Of a stretch of 55,881 nucleotides of DNA, positions 9,127 to 17,520 are shown piece by piece. Numbering within the stretch: position 1 is the stretch's first letter; each line of letters begins with the position of its first letter. The notes under the pieces are model-generated. The model saw only the letters and a program-made list of their open reading frames with translations, did not search any database and had not been told where the DNA came from. Source of the stretch: Pseudomonas alkylphenolica (GTDB taxonomy: Bacteria > Pseudomonadota > Gammaproteobacteria > Pseudomonadales > Pseudomonadaceae); contig NZ_JADUCM010000033.1 in assembly GCF_016009175.1 (NCBI RefSeq), forward strand, positions 1 to 55,881. Reading direction: 5' to 3'. A program made the position numbers and the translations under genes.

Positions 9127-9196
9127 TTGAGGTACACCGCCGACCTGTAGGAACGGATTTATCCGCGATGATTGCGACGATATGCTTATGCATTAA

Positions 9197-9215
9197 AGAT
9201 ATTTAAAATATATCT
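9197..9215. promoter_or_regulatory. Palindrome in the promoter region of the dioxygenase operon
   Basis: The perfect arms AGATAT (9197-9202) and ATATCT (9210-9215) flank a 7-bp AT spacer, in an AT-rich tract about 135 bp before the dioxygenase ATG. The rest of the 8984-9348 gap holds REP DNA and no gene. It could be an operator for a sulfur-starvation regulator such as CysB; this is unproven. Confidence 0.4.
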
Positions 9216-9348
9216 CTTATGACTTTATAGTCACTCCCCTGCGTACCTGCCGACCAATCGGCGCGCCGCACGACCGAACCAACACGGAACCCCGTGAGTT
9301 TCTGATCGATGCGCGCACCCTTGGGCGCGCTCTGCGTGGGAGTGAATC

Positions 9349-10248
9349 ATGTCAGTGGCCTCTATCGCCTTGTCGTCCAACGACAGCGCACAGCAGCAAG
9401 CCTTCGAAATCCTGCCGTTCAGCGGCGCCGTTGGCGCCGAGATCATCGGCCTGGACCTGTCCTTACCCGTCAGCGCCGACGATTTTTCCCGAATCCACCG
9501 GGCACATCTCGAGCACCATGTCCTGGTTTTTCGCGACCAGCGCATCACCCCCGAGCAACAGATCGCCTTCAGCCGCCGTTTCGGCGTGCTGCAGATCCAC
9601 GTGCTCAAACAGTTCCTGCTAACGGGCCACCCGGAAATCCTCATCGTTTCCAACATCGTCGAAAACGGCCAGAACATTGGCCTGGGCGATGCCGGCAAGT
9701 TCTGGCACTCGGACCTCTCCTATAAAGAACTGCCGAGCCTGGGGTCGATGCTGCATGCCCAGGAACTCCCCAGCGAAGGCGGCGACACTCTGTTCGCCGA
9801 CATGCACAAAGCCTGGGACGGTTTGCCCGACGCCTTGCGCAAGGCCGTAGAAGGCCGCAACGCGGCGCACTCCTACACCGCCCGCTACAGCGAAACCAAA
9901 TTCGAAGGCAACTGGCGCCCTACCCTGACCGCCGAGCAACTGGCCCAGGTTCAGGAAGTGGTCCACCCGGTTGTGCGTACCCACCCGGAAAACGGTCGCA
10001 AAGCCTTGTTCGTCAGCGAGGGGTTCACCACCCGCATCGTCGGCCTGCCGGACGACGAAAGCCGGCAGATCCTCACCGAGCTGTATGCCCACAGCGTGCT
10101 GGAGCAGAACATCTACCGCCACCAGTGGCAGCCCCACGACCTGGTGTTCTGGGACAACCGTTCGCTCATTCACCTGGCCGCAGGCTGCCCCGCACACCTG
10201 CGCCGCAAGCTGTACCGCACCACCATCCAGGGCGACGCCCCGTTCTGA
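9349..10248 (+). CDS. TauD-family Fe(II)/2-oxoglutarate dioxygenase
   Basis: 299 residues of the TauD/TfdA family, which oxidise a carbon next to a sulfonate, sulfate ester or similar group and so release sulfite or sulfate. The iron ligands are His120, Asp122 (FWHSDLSYK) and His275; Arg286 and Arg290 lie 11 and 15 residues after His275, the same spacing as His255/Arg266/Arg270 of E. coli TauD. An SsuA/TauA-like importer follows 20 bp after the stop, so oxidation of an imported organosulfur compound is likely. The substrate (taurine, other alkanesulfonate or alkyl sulfate) cannot be told from sequence. Confidence 0.85.
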   Translation: MSVASIALSSNDSAQQQAFEILPFSGAVGAEIIGLDLSLPVSADDFSRIHRAHLEHHVLVFRDQRITPEQQIAFSRRFGVLQIHVLKQFLLTGHPEILIVSNIVENGQNIGLGDAGKFWHSDLSYKELPSLGSMLHAQELPSEGGDTLFADMHKAWDGLPDALRKAVEGRNAAHSYTARYSETKFEGNWRPTLTAEQLAQVQEVVHPVVRTHPENGRKALFVSEGFTTRIVGLPDDESRQILTELYAHSVLEQNIYRHQWQPHDLVFWDNRSLIHLAAGCPAHLRRKLYRTTIQGDAPF

Positions 10249-10268
10249 TACGAGTCAAGGAGTACAGC

Positions 10269-11288
10269 ATGCACAAGTCAATCAGCCGCCTGGCGGCCAG
10301 TATCGGCCTGGGTGTCAGCCTGCTTGCCGGCAGCCTCGTCGCCCCGGCTACGGCCCAGGCCGAAGGTGAAATCCGCATCGCCGAACAGTTCGGCATTGTC
10401 TATTTATTGCTCAACGTGGTGCGTGACCAGAACCTGATCGAGAAACACGGCAAGGAACAGGGCATCGACATCAAGGTCGACTGGACCCAGCTTTCCGGCG
10501 GTGCCGCGATCAACGACGCGCTGTTGTCCGGCTCGATCGACATTGCCGGGGCCGGCGTCGGCCCCTTGCTGACCATCTGGGACCGCACCCAGGGCCGGCA
10601 GAACGTCAAGGCCGTCGCCTCACTGGGCAACTTCCCCTACTACCTGGTCAGCAACAACCCGAAGGTGAAGAGCATCGCCGACTTCACCGAGAAAGACCGC
10701 ATCGCCCTGCCAGCCGTGGGTGTCTCGGTGCAGTCGCGCTTTCTCCAGTACGCAGCGGCCAAGCAATGGGGCGACAAGGAATACGCCCGCCTGGACAAGT
10801 ACACCCTCGCCGTACCACACCCTGACGCCACCGCCGCCCTGTTGGCTGGCGGCACTGAGCTGAACGCGCACTTCTCCAACCCGCCGTTCCAGGACCAGGT
10901 GCTGGCCAACAAGGACGTGCACGTGGTGCTCAACACCTACGACCTGCTCGGCCCAAACTCACCAACGGTGCTGTTCGCCACCGAAAAATTCCGCAACGAC
11001 AACCCCAAGACCTACAAAGCCTTCGTTGATGCCCTGGCCGAAGCCGCCGACTTTGCCCAGAACGACAAGGCCGCAGCAGCCGACACCTACATTCGCGTGA
11101 CCAAGGCCAAGATCGATCGCGACGCCCTGCTCAAGATCATCGACAACCCGCAGTACGAATTCAGCGTGACACCGAAAAACACCTACCCGCTGGCCGAGTT
11201 CCTGTACCGCGTGGGGGCGATCAAGCACAAACCCGAATCCTGGAAAGACTACTTCTTCCAGGACGAAAAGCCGCTGCAAGGGAGCTGA
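10269..11288 (+). CDS. ABC transporter periplasmic binding protein, SsuA/TauA (NMT1-like) family
   Basis: Periplasmic binding protein of 339 residues for an aliphatic sulfonate-type importer. The ATG at 10269 follows AAGGAG and gives a signal peptide ending ATAQA (about residue 31); the longer in-frame opening upstream lies inside the dioxygenase gene and is rejected. Family motifs include GGAAINDALLSGSIDIAGAG and GNFPYYLVSNNP. It sits between the dioxygenase and the ATPase gene, whose ATG is only 5 bp after this stop. Ligand not determined. Confidence 0.85.
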   Translation: MHKSISRLAASIGLGVSLLAGSLVAPATAQAEGEIRIAEQFGIVYLLLNVVRDQNLIEKHGKEQGIDIKVDWTQLSGGAAINDALLSGSIDIAGAGVGPLLTIWDRTQGRQNVKAVASLGNFPYYLVSNNPKVKSIADFTEKDRIALPAVGVSVQSRFLQYAAAKQWGDKEYARLDKYTLAVPHPDATAALLAGGTELNAHFSNPPFQDQVLANKDVHVVLNTYDLLGPNSPTVLFATEKFRNDNPKTYKAFVDALAEAADFAQNDKAAAADTYIRVTKAKIDRDALLKIIDNPQYEFSVTPKNTYPLAEFLYRVGAIKHKPESWKDYFFQDEKPLQGS

Positions 11289-11293
11289 ACCGG

Positions 11294-12157
11294 ATGAACA
11301 CCCCATTGCAAGGCCACACGGCCAGCAAGTTGAGCAGCGTCGCCACGCCACCGCTGCTGCAGGTGGATAACGTCAGCCTGGAATACCGCACCGCGCAACG
11401 CGTGGTGCGTGCCACGCACCAGGTCAACTTCGAAGTGGACAAGGCCGACCGCTTTGTTCTGCTCGGCCCCTCCGGCTGCGGAAAATCGACCCTGCTCAAG
11501 GCGGTCGCAGGCTTCATCGAACCGCAGGAAGGTCAGATCCGCCTGCAGGGCCAGGCGGTGCACGGCCCGGGGCCAGACCGCATCGTGGTGTTCCAGGAGT
11601 TCGACCAACTGCCACCGTGGAAAACCGTTAAACAGAACGTAATGTTCCCGTTGCTGGCTTCCGGCACGCTCAAGCGCAAAGAGGCTGAAGCACGGGCATT
11701 GCACTACCTGGAGAAAGTCGGCCTGGGCGGGTTTGCCGATGCTTACCCGCATACCTTGTCGGGCGGCATGAAAGCCCGGGTCGCCATTGCCCGCGCCCTG
11801 GCCATGCAGCCGAAAGTCCTGTTGATGGACGAGCCCTTCGCCGCCCTCGACGCCCTGACCCGACGCAAAATGCAGGAGGAATTGCTCCTGCTATGGGAAG
11901 AGGTGCGCTTCACCCTGCTGTTCGTCACCCACTCGATTGAAGAGGCCTTGGTGGTAGGCAATCGCATCCTCCTGCTGTCGCCGCATCCGGGGCGGGTGCG
12001 CGCCGAAATCCACAGCCACCAGTACGACCTGCAGAGCCTTGGCGCCAGCGACTTCCAGGCCTCGGCGCGACGCATTCATCGCCTCTTGTTCGACGATGAC
12101 GCTCAGGTCGAGCATGACCCGACGCTGGGTTTCGCCGATATTCGTATTGCCTACTGA
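11294..12157 (+). CDS. ABC transporter ATP-binding protein (SsuB/TauB-like)
   Basis: Cytoplasmic ATPase of the sulfonate-type importer, 287 residues. Walker A GPSGCGKST spans 58-66; the signature is LSGGMKARVAIARAL with Walker B VLLMDEPFAALD, and the H-loop is in VTHSIEEAL. A C-terminal extension of about 45 residues (SLGASDFQASARRIHRLLFD) is typical of this subfamily. Spacing of 14 bp to the permease gene supports one operon with 9349-13038. Confidence 0.9.
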   Translation: MNTPLQGHTASKLSSVATPPLLQVDNVSLEYRTAQRVVRATHQVNFEVDKADRFVLLGPSGCGKSTLLKAVAGFIEPQEGQIRLQGQAVHGPGPDRIVVFQEFDQLPPWKTVKQNVMFPLLASGTLKRKEAEARALHYLEKVGLGGFADAYPHTLSGGMKARVAIARALAMQPKVLLMDEPFAALDALTRRKMQEELLLLWEEVRFTLLFVTHSIEEALVVGNRILLLSPHPGRVRAEIHSHQYDLQSLGASDFQASARRIHRLLFDDDAQVEHDPTLGFADIRIAY

Positions 12158-12171
12158 CCGGGAGTTTTGCC

Positions 12172-13038
12172 ATGACCACCTCCACGACACCGCGTCAGGA
12201 GTACGAAATTGTTCTTGAGCCGCTGCTCAGCGTGCCCGTCGAGCGCGCACTGCCACTTGGCCAGCGCTTGTGGCAGCAGGGCTGGCTGCGCAAAGGACTG
12301 ATACTGGTGTTGCTGGCACTGGCCTGGGAAGCCGTCGCCCGCTACCAGGGCAACGACCTGCTCTTGCCCAGTTTCCTGCAGACGGCGGCAGCGCTGTATG
12401 ACGGTTTGCTCAGCGGTGAGTTGCCGGCCAAGGTCGGTGTCTCGCTGGTGGTGCTGCTCAAGGGCTATCTGCTCGGTATCGTCCTGGCCTTCGGCCTGAC
12501 CAGCCTGGCCGTATCGACCCAGTTCGGCCGCGATCTGCTGAGCACGCTCACCTCAATGTTCAACCCCTTGCCGGCCATCGCCCTGCTACCGCTGGCCTTG
12601 CTCTGGTTCGGCCTGGGCGACAACAGCCTGATTTTTGTCCTGGTGCATTCGGTGCTCTGGGCCTTGGCGCTGAACACCTATGCCGGCTTTCTCGGCGTGT
12701 CGGAAACCTTGCGTATGGCCGGGCGAAACTACGGCCTGCGAGGCCTGCGCCTGGTGCTGCATATCCTGATCCCGGCCGCACTGCCGTCGATTCTCTCCGG
12801 CCTGAAGATCGGCTGGGCCTTTGCCTGGCGCACGCTGATTGCCGCCGAACTGGTGTTCGGCGCTACCAGCGGCAAGGGTGGCCTGGGCTGGTACATCTTC
12901 CAGAACCGCAACGAGTTGTACACCGACAAAGTCTTTGCCGGGCTGGCAGTGGTGATTCTGATCGGCCTGCTGGTAGAGAGCCTGGTGTTCAACAGCCTGG
13001 AGCGCATCACCGTGCGCCGCTGGGGCATGCAGCGCTAG
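12172..13038 (+). CDS. ABC transporter permease (SsuC/TauC-like)
   Basis: Inner-membrane permease of the same importer, 288 residues with about six membrane segments from residue 42 on. The BPD_transp_1 coupling motif is seen in RNYGLRGLRLVLHILIPAALPSILSGLKIGWAFAW. The ATG has GGGAG seven bases upstream. Its TAG stop (13036-13038) overlaps the stop of the convergent regulator gene through the tetranucleotide CTAG, leaving no room for a terminator between them. Confidence 0.9.
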   Translation: MTTSTTPRQEYEIVLEPLLSVPVERALPLGQRLWQQGWLRKGLILVLLALAWEAVARYQGNDLLLPSFLQTAAALYDGLLSGELPAKVGVSLVVLLKGYLLGIVLAFGLTSLAVSTQFGRDLLSTLTSMFNPLPAIALLPLALLWFGLGDNSLIFVLVHSVLWALALNTYAGFLGVSETLRMAGRNYGLRGLRLVLHILIPAALPSILSGLKIGWAFAWRTLIAAELVFGATSGKGGLGWYIFQNRNELYTDKVFAGLAVVILIGLLVESLVFNSLERITVRRWGMQR

Positions 13039-13652
13039 TCGCTGTACTGCGCCGCCGCATTGCTCAGGGTGTCGGCGATCTGCTGGCGCAAGGCCAAAGG
13101 TTGCTCGACGATCAGGCTGTCGCCCTGGCTCAGCAGCCACCAGCGCAACTGCCAGCTGTTGCTGACCACGGCACGCAATCGCTGGCCACGCTCAAGCTGG
13201 GTGAACTGCATGTCTGCCGCAAGCGGCGCGTCACGCACCTGACGCGCCAGGTTGTCACTTATCCACAGCTGCAACTCGATCCTGTCGGTCTCAACCGGCT
13301 GCAGGGCTTCGCTGAGCAGGCACGCCTGAAGGTCGACGTCACGCAGACCGTCAGCGGCATTGTCCGGCGTGCGTAGCTGGCGAAAGCGCTGCACCGCCTG
13401 CTGACGCATGTCGCCGTAGGCGGTTGCCGCCCAGTGCCAGCCGTAGGGAATGCTCTTGTCATTGCGTTCCAGCGGAAAGATCAACGACAGCTCGTTGAGG
13501 TCGCGTTCGATACTGCGCTTGCTGATGGAGAAACCTGCATCTTGCAACCGGGCAACCATTTCAGCACTGGTAATCCCGGGAGAGCGGCTGGGTAACTGGC
13601 GCAGCAGTTCCCATTGACGGCTGAGGGTGGCGCGGGTGGTAGCAGAGGGCAA
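13035..13652 (-). CDS. YafY-type HTH/WYL-domain transcriptional regulator
   Basis: DNA-binding regulator of 205 residues if it starts at TTG 13652. An N-terminal winged HTH of DeoR type (ITSAEMVARLQDAGFSISKR, then RSIERDLNELS) is followed by a WYL ligand/oligonucleotide-sensing domain and its C-terminal extension. An ATG at 13721 is possible, but AAGGA lies 9 nt before the TTG, and a TTGACA-type promoter element (13734-13729, minus) would put the transcript start downstream of that ATG. It is convergent with the sulfonate-type importer, but nothing in the sequence proves it controls it. Confidence 0.75.
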   Translation of the reverse strand: MPSATTRATLSRQWELLRQLPSRSPGITSAEMVARLQDAGFSISKRSIERDLNELSLIFPLERNDKSIPYGWHWAATAYGDMRQQAVQRFRQLRTPDNAADGLRDVDLQACLLSEALQPVETDRIELQLWISDNLARQVRDAPLAADMQFTQLERGQRLRAVVSNSWQLRWWLLSQGDSLIVEQPLALRQQIADTLSNAAAQYSD

Positions 13653-13706
13653 AAGGCGGCGTCCTTGTCTAGGCTTGCGGTTGTAGCATGGTCCTAGTGG
13701 AAAGAT

Positions 13707-13721
13707 ATGGCAATTGGCCAT
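13707..13721. promoter_or_regulatory. Inverted repeat in the WYL regulator promoter
   Basis: ATGGC (13707-13711), a 5-bp spacer and GCCAT (13717-13721) lie between a minus-strand TTGACA (13734-13729) and a weak -10 about 17-19 bp on. The placement fits an autoregulatory operator. Arms are short, so this is tentative. Confidence 0.35.
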
Positions 13722-13858
13722 TTATCTGTCAACTCAAGGATGAAGCAATTGATTTGCCTCAACCCAACCGTTCGCGACAGGTTTTGTCGTGACGCTGCGC
13801 AGAATCACGCCTCATTACACCCGCCTTCTGTACGGCGGGCGGTTCAATGAGGATGAAC

Positions 13859-14677
13859 ATGTCAGCTGCCAGCAACATCTACCCCCTGCTCGAGCGTCTA
13901 CTGCCCGAGCGTGTCATTCCTGTGCCCGGTCGCACGGGTCAGCTGGAGCGGTTGTATGCCGGCGTGGGCATGCCCAGCCAGCGGGCGGCGCTGGGTGAGA
14001 GCTTTGTGCTGATCAGCCGTCTGGAAGAAACCACCGACCTCCAAGCGCTGTACGCCGACCTGCGCGCGCAGGCCCTCGACGGCAGCGTCACGGCACTCAA
14101 CGATCTGGGCTGGATCTGGCTCAATGGCAAATACTGGCGGGCCGATCCGACCCTGGCCAGCCACCTGTTGCGCATGGCTGCGCTGCAAGGCAGTGCCGCC
14201 GCCTGGTTCAACCTGGGCCAGCAGTATTATTTCGGCAAAGGTGTGGACGTCTCCTACGCCAGCGCGAGCGAGAACTACCAGCAAGCCTTCGAGCGCGGCC
14301 TGGACCAGGCGGCTGCGGCACTGGGCGACCTGTATGAAGAAGAAATCTGCGACAGCGACGTGCAGGAATGGACCGTCGACCTGCAACTGGCCTATCGCTG
14401 GTTCCTGCGTGGCGCTCAGCGCGGTGAAGCGCGCTGCCGGTTTGAAGTGGGTTACCGGCTGCTGTACGGGCAAAACGTCACCGCCGATGAGAAGGCCGGT
14501 GTGTACTGGCTGGAACTGGCTGCCGTGGCAGGTGTGGTGCAGGCCGCCGAAGAGCTGGCGGTGCACTTCAGCACGTGTCAAAACGCATTGCGCTACCTGT
14601 TCTGGCGCGACCAGGCCATTGCCATGGGCAGTACCCTGGCGCTGACCATGAAGCTCGACGATCAACTACAGTCCTGA
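13859..14677 (+). CDS. Sel1-like (TPR-related) repeat protein
   Basis: Protein of 272 residues, probably cytoplasmic, as no signal peptide is visible. Sel1-like repeats are seen in LNDLGWIWLNGKYWRADPTLASHLLRMAA, SAAAWFNLGQQYYFGKGVDV and ARCRFEVGYRLLYGQNVTADEKAGVYWLELAA (about 75-240). Such repeats act as protein-binding scaffolds; the partner is unknown. ATGs also exist at 13847 and 13853; 13859 was chosen because GAGGA lies about 7 nt before it. A GC hairpin (CCCGCC/GGCGGG, 13819-13840) lies just upstream. It stands alone between the WYL regulator and the MarR gene. Confidence 0.75.
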   Translation: MSAASNIYPLLERLLPERVIPVPGRTGQLERLYAGVGMPSQRAALGESFVLISRLEETTDLQALYADLRAQALDGSVTALNDLGWIWLNGKYWRADPTLASHLLRMAALQGSAAAWFNLGQQYYFGKGVDVSYASASENYQQAFERGLDQAAAALGDLYEEEICDSDVQEWTVDLQLAYRWFLRGAQRGEARCRFEVGYRLLYGQNVTADEKAGVYWLELAAVAGVVQAAEELAVHFSTCQNALRYLFWRDQAIAMGSTLALTMKLDDQLQS

Positions 14678-14731
14678 GGGTGCCTCCTGTCCTGCCTGCT
14701 TGACGGCGGAGGTGTCGATCGAAGAAAATTG

Positions 14732-14747
14732 ATAGTTAGCAAACTAT
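14732..14747. promoter_or_regulatory. Probable MarR operator
   Basis: ATAGTTAGCAAACTAT has perfect 6-bp arms around AGCA. It lies 25 bp before the marR-type ATG, in the expected promoter position, which fits autorepression of the efflux operon by its first gene product, as is usual for this family. Confidence 0.6.
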
Positions 14748-14771
14748 GAATATAGCGATGATTCCTCCCTC

Positions 14772-15224
14772 ATGACTCTCGACGCCCTGCAAATGAACGT
14801 CAGCAGCGCAATGGTGGTGGCCGGCCGACACTGGCGGCGCATCTGCCAGGCGGCCGTGGCCGGCTACGGTATTTCCGAAGCCTGCGCCATGCCGTTGCTG
14901 ATGATCGAACGCCTGGGCGACGGTGTGCATCAGGTGGCAGTCGCCCCGGCCGCCGGCCTGGAAAGCCCCTCGCTGGTGCGTCTGCTTGATCAACTTTGCC
15001 ACGCAGGCTTTGTGTGCCGCACCGAAGACCCTGTGGACCGCCGCGCCAAAGCCCTGAGCCTGACCGCCAGTGGCCGTGCACTGGCCGAAGCCATCGAGGC
15101 TGAACTGGTGCGCCTGCGCCGCGAGGTGCTACACAACATCGACGAAGCCGACCTGCTGGCCACCCTGCGTGTGCTACGTGCCTTCGAGGCTGCCACGCAA
15201 GGCACGGCGAGCGTGCCATCGTGA
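14772..15224 (+). CDS. MarR-family transcriptional regulator of the efflux operon
   Basis: 150-residue winged-helix regulator. The recognition region is SLVRLLDQLCHAGFVCRTED, followed by the wing motif DRRAKALSLTASGR (about 95-108), the MarR family hallmark. By family, it releases DNA on binding an aromatic ligand. The gene is first in a five-gene operon and its TGA overlaps the GTG of the next gene by 3-4 nt (GTGA, 15221-15224). Confidence 0.88.
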   Translation: MTLDALQMNVSSAMVVAGRHWRRICQAAVAGYGISEACAMPLLMIERLGDGVHQVAVAPAAGLESPSLVRLLDQLCHAGFVCRTEDPVDRRAKALSLTASGRALAEAIEAELVRLRREVLHNIDEADLLATLRVLRAFEAATQGTASVPS

Positions 15225-17311
15225 AGGGCTTTTTCAGCACCCTGCCCCCGGCACGCGACTGGTTCTACGGCGTGCGCACCTTCGCGGCCTCGATGATTGC
15301 CCTGTACATCGCCCTGCAACTGCAACTGCCACGCCCCTACTGGGCGATGGCCACGGTCTACATCGTCTCCAGCCCGTTTGTCGGCCCCACCAGCTCCAAA
15401 GCCCTGTATCGCGCCTTGGGCACACTGCTCGGCGCGGCCGGCGCGGTGTTCATGGTGCCGCTGCTGGTGCAGGCGCCCGTGTTGCTGACGGTGGCGATTG
15501 CCTTGTGGACAGGCACTTTGCTTTATCTTTCGCTGCACCTGCGCACCGCCAACAGCTATGCCCTGATGCTGGCCGGCTACACCTTGCCGATGATTGCCCT
15601 GCCGGTGGTCGACAACCCGCTGATGGTGTTCGACGTCGCCTCCTCCCGGGCTCAGGAAATCTGCCTGGGTATCGTCTGTGCCGCGGTGGTCGGGGCCATT
15701 TTCTGGCCGCGCCGCCTGACCCCGGTGCTGGTCGGCGCCACCGGCAACTGGTTCAACGAAGCCATGCGCTACAGCGACAACTTTCTCGCCCGCCAGGCGA
15801 CGGCGGAAAACGTCGGCCCATCGCGAGCGGCGATGGTCGCCACGTTCAACTCGCTGGAAACCATGATCGGCCAGTTGTCCCACGAAGGCGCACGCCCGCA
15901 GACGGTAAAAAATGCCCGCGAACTGCGTGGCCGCATGATCCACCTGCTGCCAGTAGTTGACGGCCTGGATGATGCCTTGCTGGCCCTCGAAGCCCGCGCA
16001 CCGGAACAGGCCAACCTGCTCAAACCCCTGCTCGAACATGCCCGCGACTGGCTGAAAGGTACCGCCACCGATGCCTCGCCCAGCCGCTGGTCAACCCTGC
16101 GCGCCGAGCTTGAGCACCTGCAACCCAGCGCCGCGGCCCTGGACGAACGCGCCTCGCTGCTGCTGTCCAATGCCCTGTACCGACTGGCCGAATGGGTCGA
16201 CCTGTGGCAAGACTGCTGCAGCCTGCAGCACGCAATCAAAAACGAAGACCAGTCGCCCTGGCGAGCGGTGTACCGCCACTGGCGCCTGGGCCGGCTGACG
16301 CCGTTCTTCGACCGCGGCTTGATGCTCTATTCGGTGTTCTCCACCGTCACCGCCATCATTGCCGCGACGACCCTGTGGATTCTCCTGGGCTGGAACGATG
16401 GCGCCAGCGCGGTGATTCTCGCCGCCGTGGCCTGCAGCTTCTTCGCCGCCATGGACGACCCGGCACCACAGATCTACCGGTTCTTCTTCTGGACCGCAGT
16501 GTCGGTGGTGTTCGCCAGCCTCTACCTGTTCCTGGTGCTGCCTAACCTGCACGACTTCCCGATGCTGGTGCTGGCCTTCGCCGTGCCGTTCATTTGCGTC
16601 GGCACGCTAACCGTCCAGCCGCAGTTTTACCTCGGCACCTTGCTGACCATCGTCAACACCGCCTCGTTCATCAGCATCCAGGGTGCCTACGACGCCAACT
16701 TCTTCACCTTCATCAACGCCAACCTTGCCGGGCCCGTGGGGCTGCTGTTCGCCTTTATCTGGACCCTGGTGATGCGCCCCTTCGGCGTCGAGCTGGCCGC
16801 AAAACGCCTGACCCGCTTCAGCTGGCGCGACATCGTCAGCATGACCCAACCGGCGACCCTGGCCGAGCACCGCCGCCTCGGTGTGCAGATGCTGGACCGG
16901 CTGATGCAACACCTGCCACGCCTGACCCAGACCGGCCAGGACACCGGTACCGCACTGCGCGATCTGCGCGCCGGCCTGTGCCTGCTCGACCTGCTGGCCT
17001 ACATGCCGAGGGTCGGCGCCGAGCCGCGGCAGTTGCTCGAACGTGTGGTGGCGGAAGTCGGGGAGCATTTTCAGGCCTGCCTGGATGCCCACCAGCGCCT
17101 GCACGCGCCACAGGCGTTGTTGCAAAACATGGAGCGCGCGCGACGCGCCTTGAACCTTGAAGACCTGGCCGGCAATGCCGAGGCCCGTGTCCAGCTGCTG
17201 CACGCCTTGAGCGGATTGCGCCTGGCGCTGTTGCCGGGTGTGGAAGTGGTGCTCGACCCCTCCCATGACCAGCCGCAACTGCCTTATGGCATCGATGGAG
17301 CCCCCTTGTGA
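15221..17311 (+). CDS. FUSC-family inner-membrane transporter (AaeB-like)
   Basis: 696-residue aromatic-acid-exporter-type protein. It has two clusters of membrane segments (about 15-165 and 365-520), each followed by a cytoplasmic region, the normal FUSC layout; TFAASMIALYIALQLQLPRP is a typical opening. Start is GTG overlapping the regulator's stop. With the DUF1656, HlyD and NodT genes it would form a tripartite pump like AaeXAB/EmrAB-type systems. Substrate unknown: hydroxybenzoates or other weak acids would fit MarR control. Confidence 0.88.
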   Translation: MKGFFSTLPPARDWFYGVRTFAASMIALYIALQLQLPRPYWAMATVYIVSSPFVGPTSSKALYRALGTLLGAAGAVFMVPLLVQAPVLLTVAIALWTGTLLYLSLHLRTANSYALMLAGYTLPMIALPVVDNPLMVFDVASSRAQEICLGIVCAAVVGAIFWPRRLTPVLVGATGNWFNEAMRYSDNFLARQATAENVGPSRAAMVATFNSLETMIGQLSHEGARPQTVKNARELRGRMIHLLPVVDGLDDALLALEARAPEQANLLKPLLEHARDWLKGTATDASPSRWSTLRAELEHLQPSAAALDERASLLLSNALYRLAEWVDLWQDCCSLQHAIKNEDQSPWRAVYRHWRLGRLTPFFDRGLMLYSVFSTVTAIIAATTLWILLGWNDGASAVILAAVACSFFAAMDDPAPQIYRFFFWTAVSVVFASLYLFLVLPNLHDFPMLVLAFAVPFICVGTLTVQPQFYLGTLLTIVNTASFISIQGAYDANFFTFINANLAGPVGLLFAFIWTLVMRPFGVELAAKRLTRFSWRDIVSMTQPATLAEHRRLGVQMLDRLMQHLPRLTQTGQDTGTALRDLRAGLCLLDLLAYMPRVGAEPRQLLERVVAEVGEHFQACLDAHQRLHAPQALLQNMERARRALNLEDLAGNAEARVQLLHALSGLRLALLPGVEVVLDPSHDQPQLPYGIDGAPL

Positions 17312-17520
17312 TTGGTGAACTGGATATCAGCGGGGTATTTCTGCCGACGCTGCTGGTGATGATGGTGCTCACCTACCTGCTGTTTCTCGGGGTGCATGCC
17401 GTGCTCACCCGACTTCATTTCTACCGCCTGGTCTGGCACCGGGCGCTGTTCAACGTTGCGCTCTACGCCGTGCTGCTTGGCACCGTCGACCACTTTTGCC
17501 GAAGCCTGATGCTGCCATGA
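17308..17520 (+). CDS. DUF1656 small membrane protein (AaeX-like)
   Basis: 70 residues with two membrane segments (about 10-30 and 47-64). GELDISGVFLPTL and FYRLVWHRALFN are the DUF1656 signature. Start GTG 17308 overlaps the FUSC stop by 4 nt and the end overlaps the next ATG by 4 nt. Such proteins regularly accompany FUSC/HlyD pumps; their role is unknown. Confidence 0.85.
   Translation: MIGELDISGVFLPTLLVMMVLTYLLFLGVHAVLTRLHFYRLVWHRALFNVALYAVLLGTVDHFCRSLMLP

Noticed and set aside
7607..9193. Long minus-strand open frame (528 codons) opposite lapC
   Set aside because: It is antisense to a clear membrane fusion protein and runs out into REP DNA.
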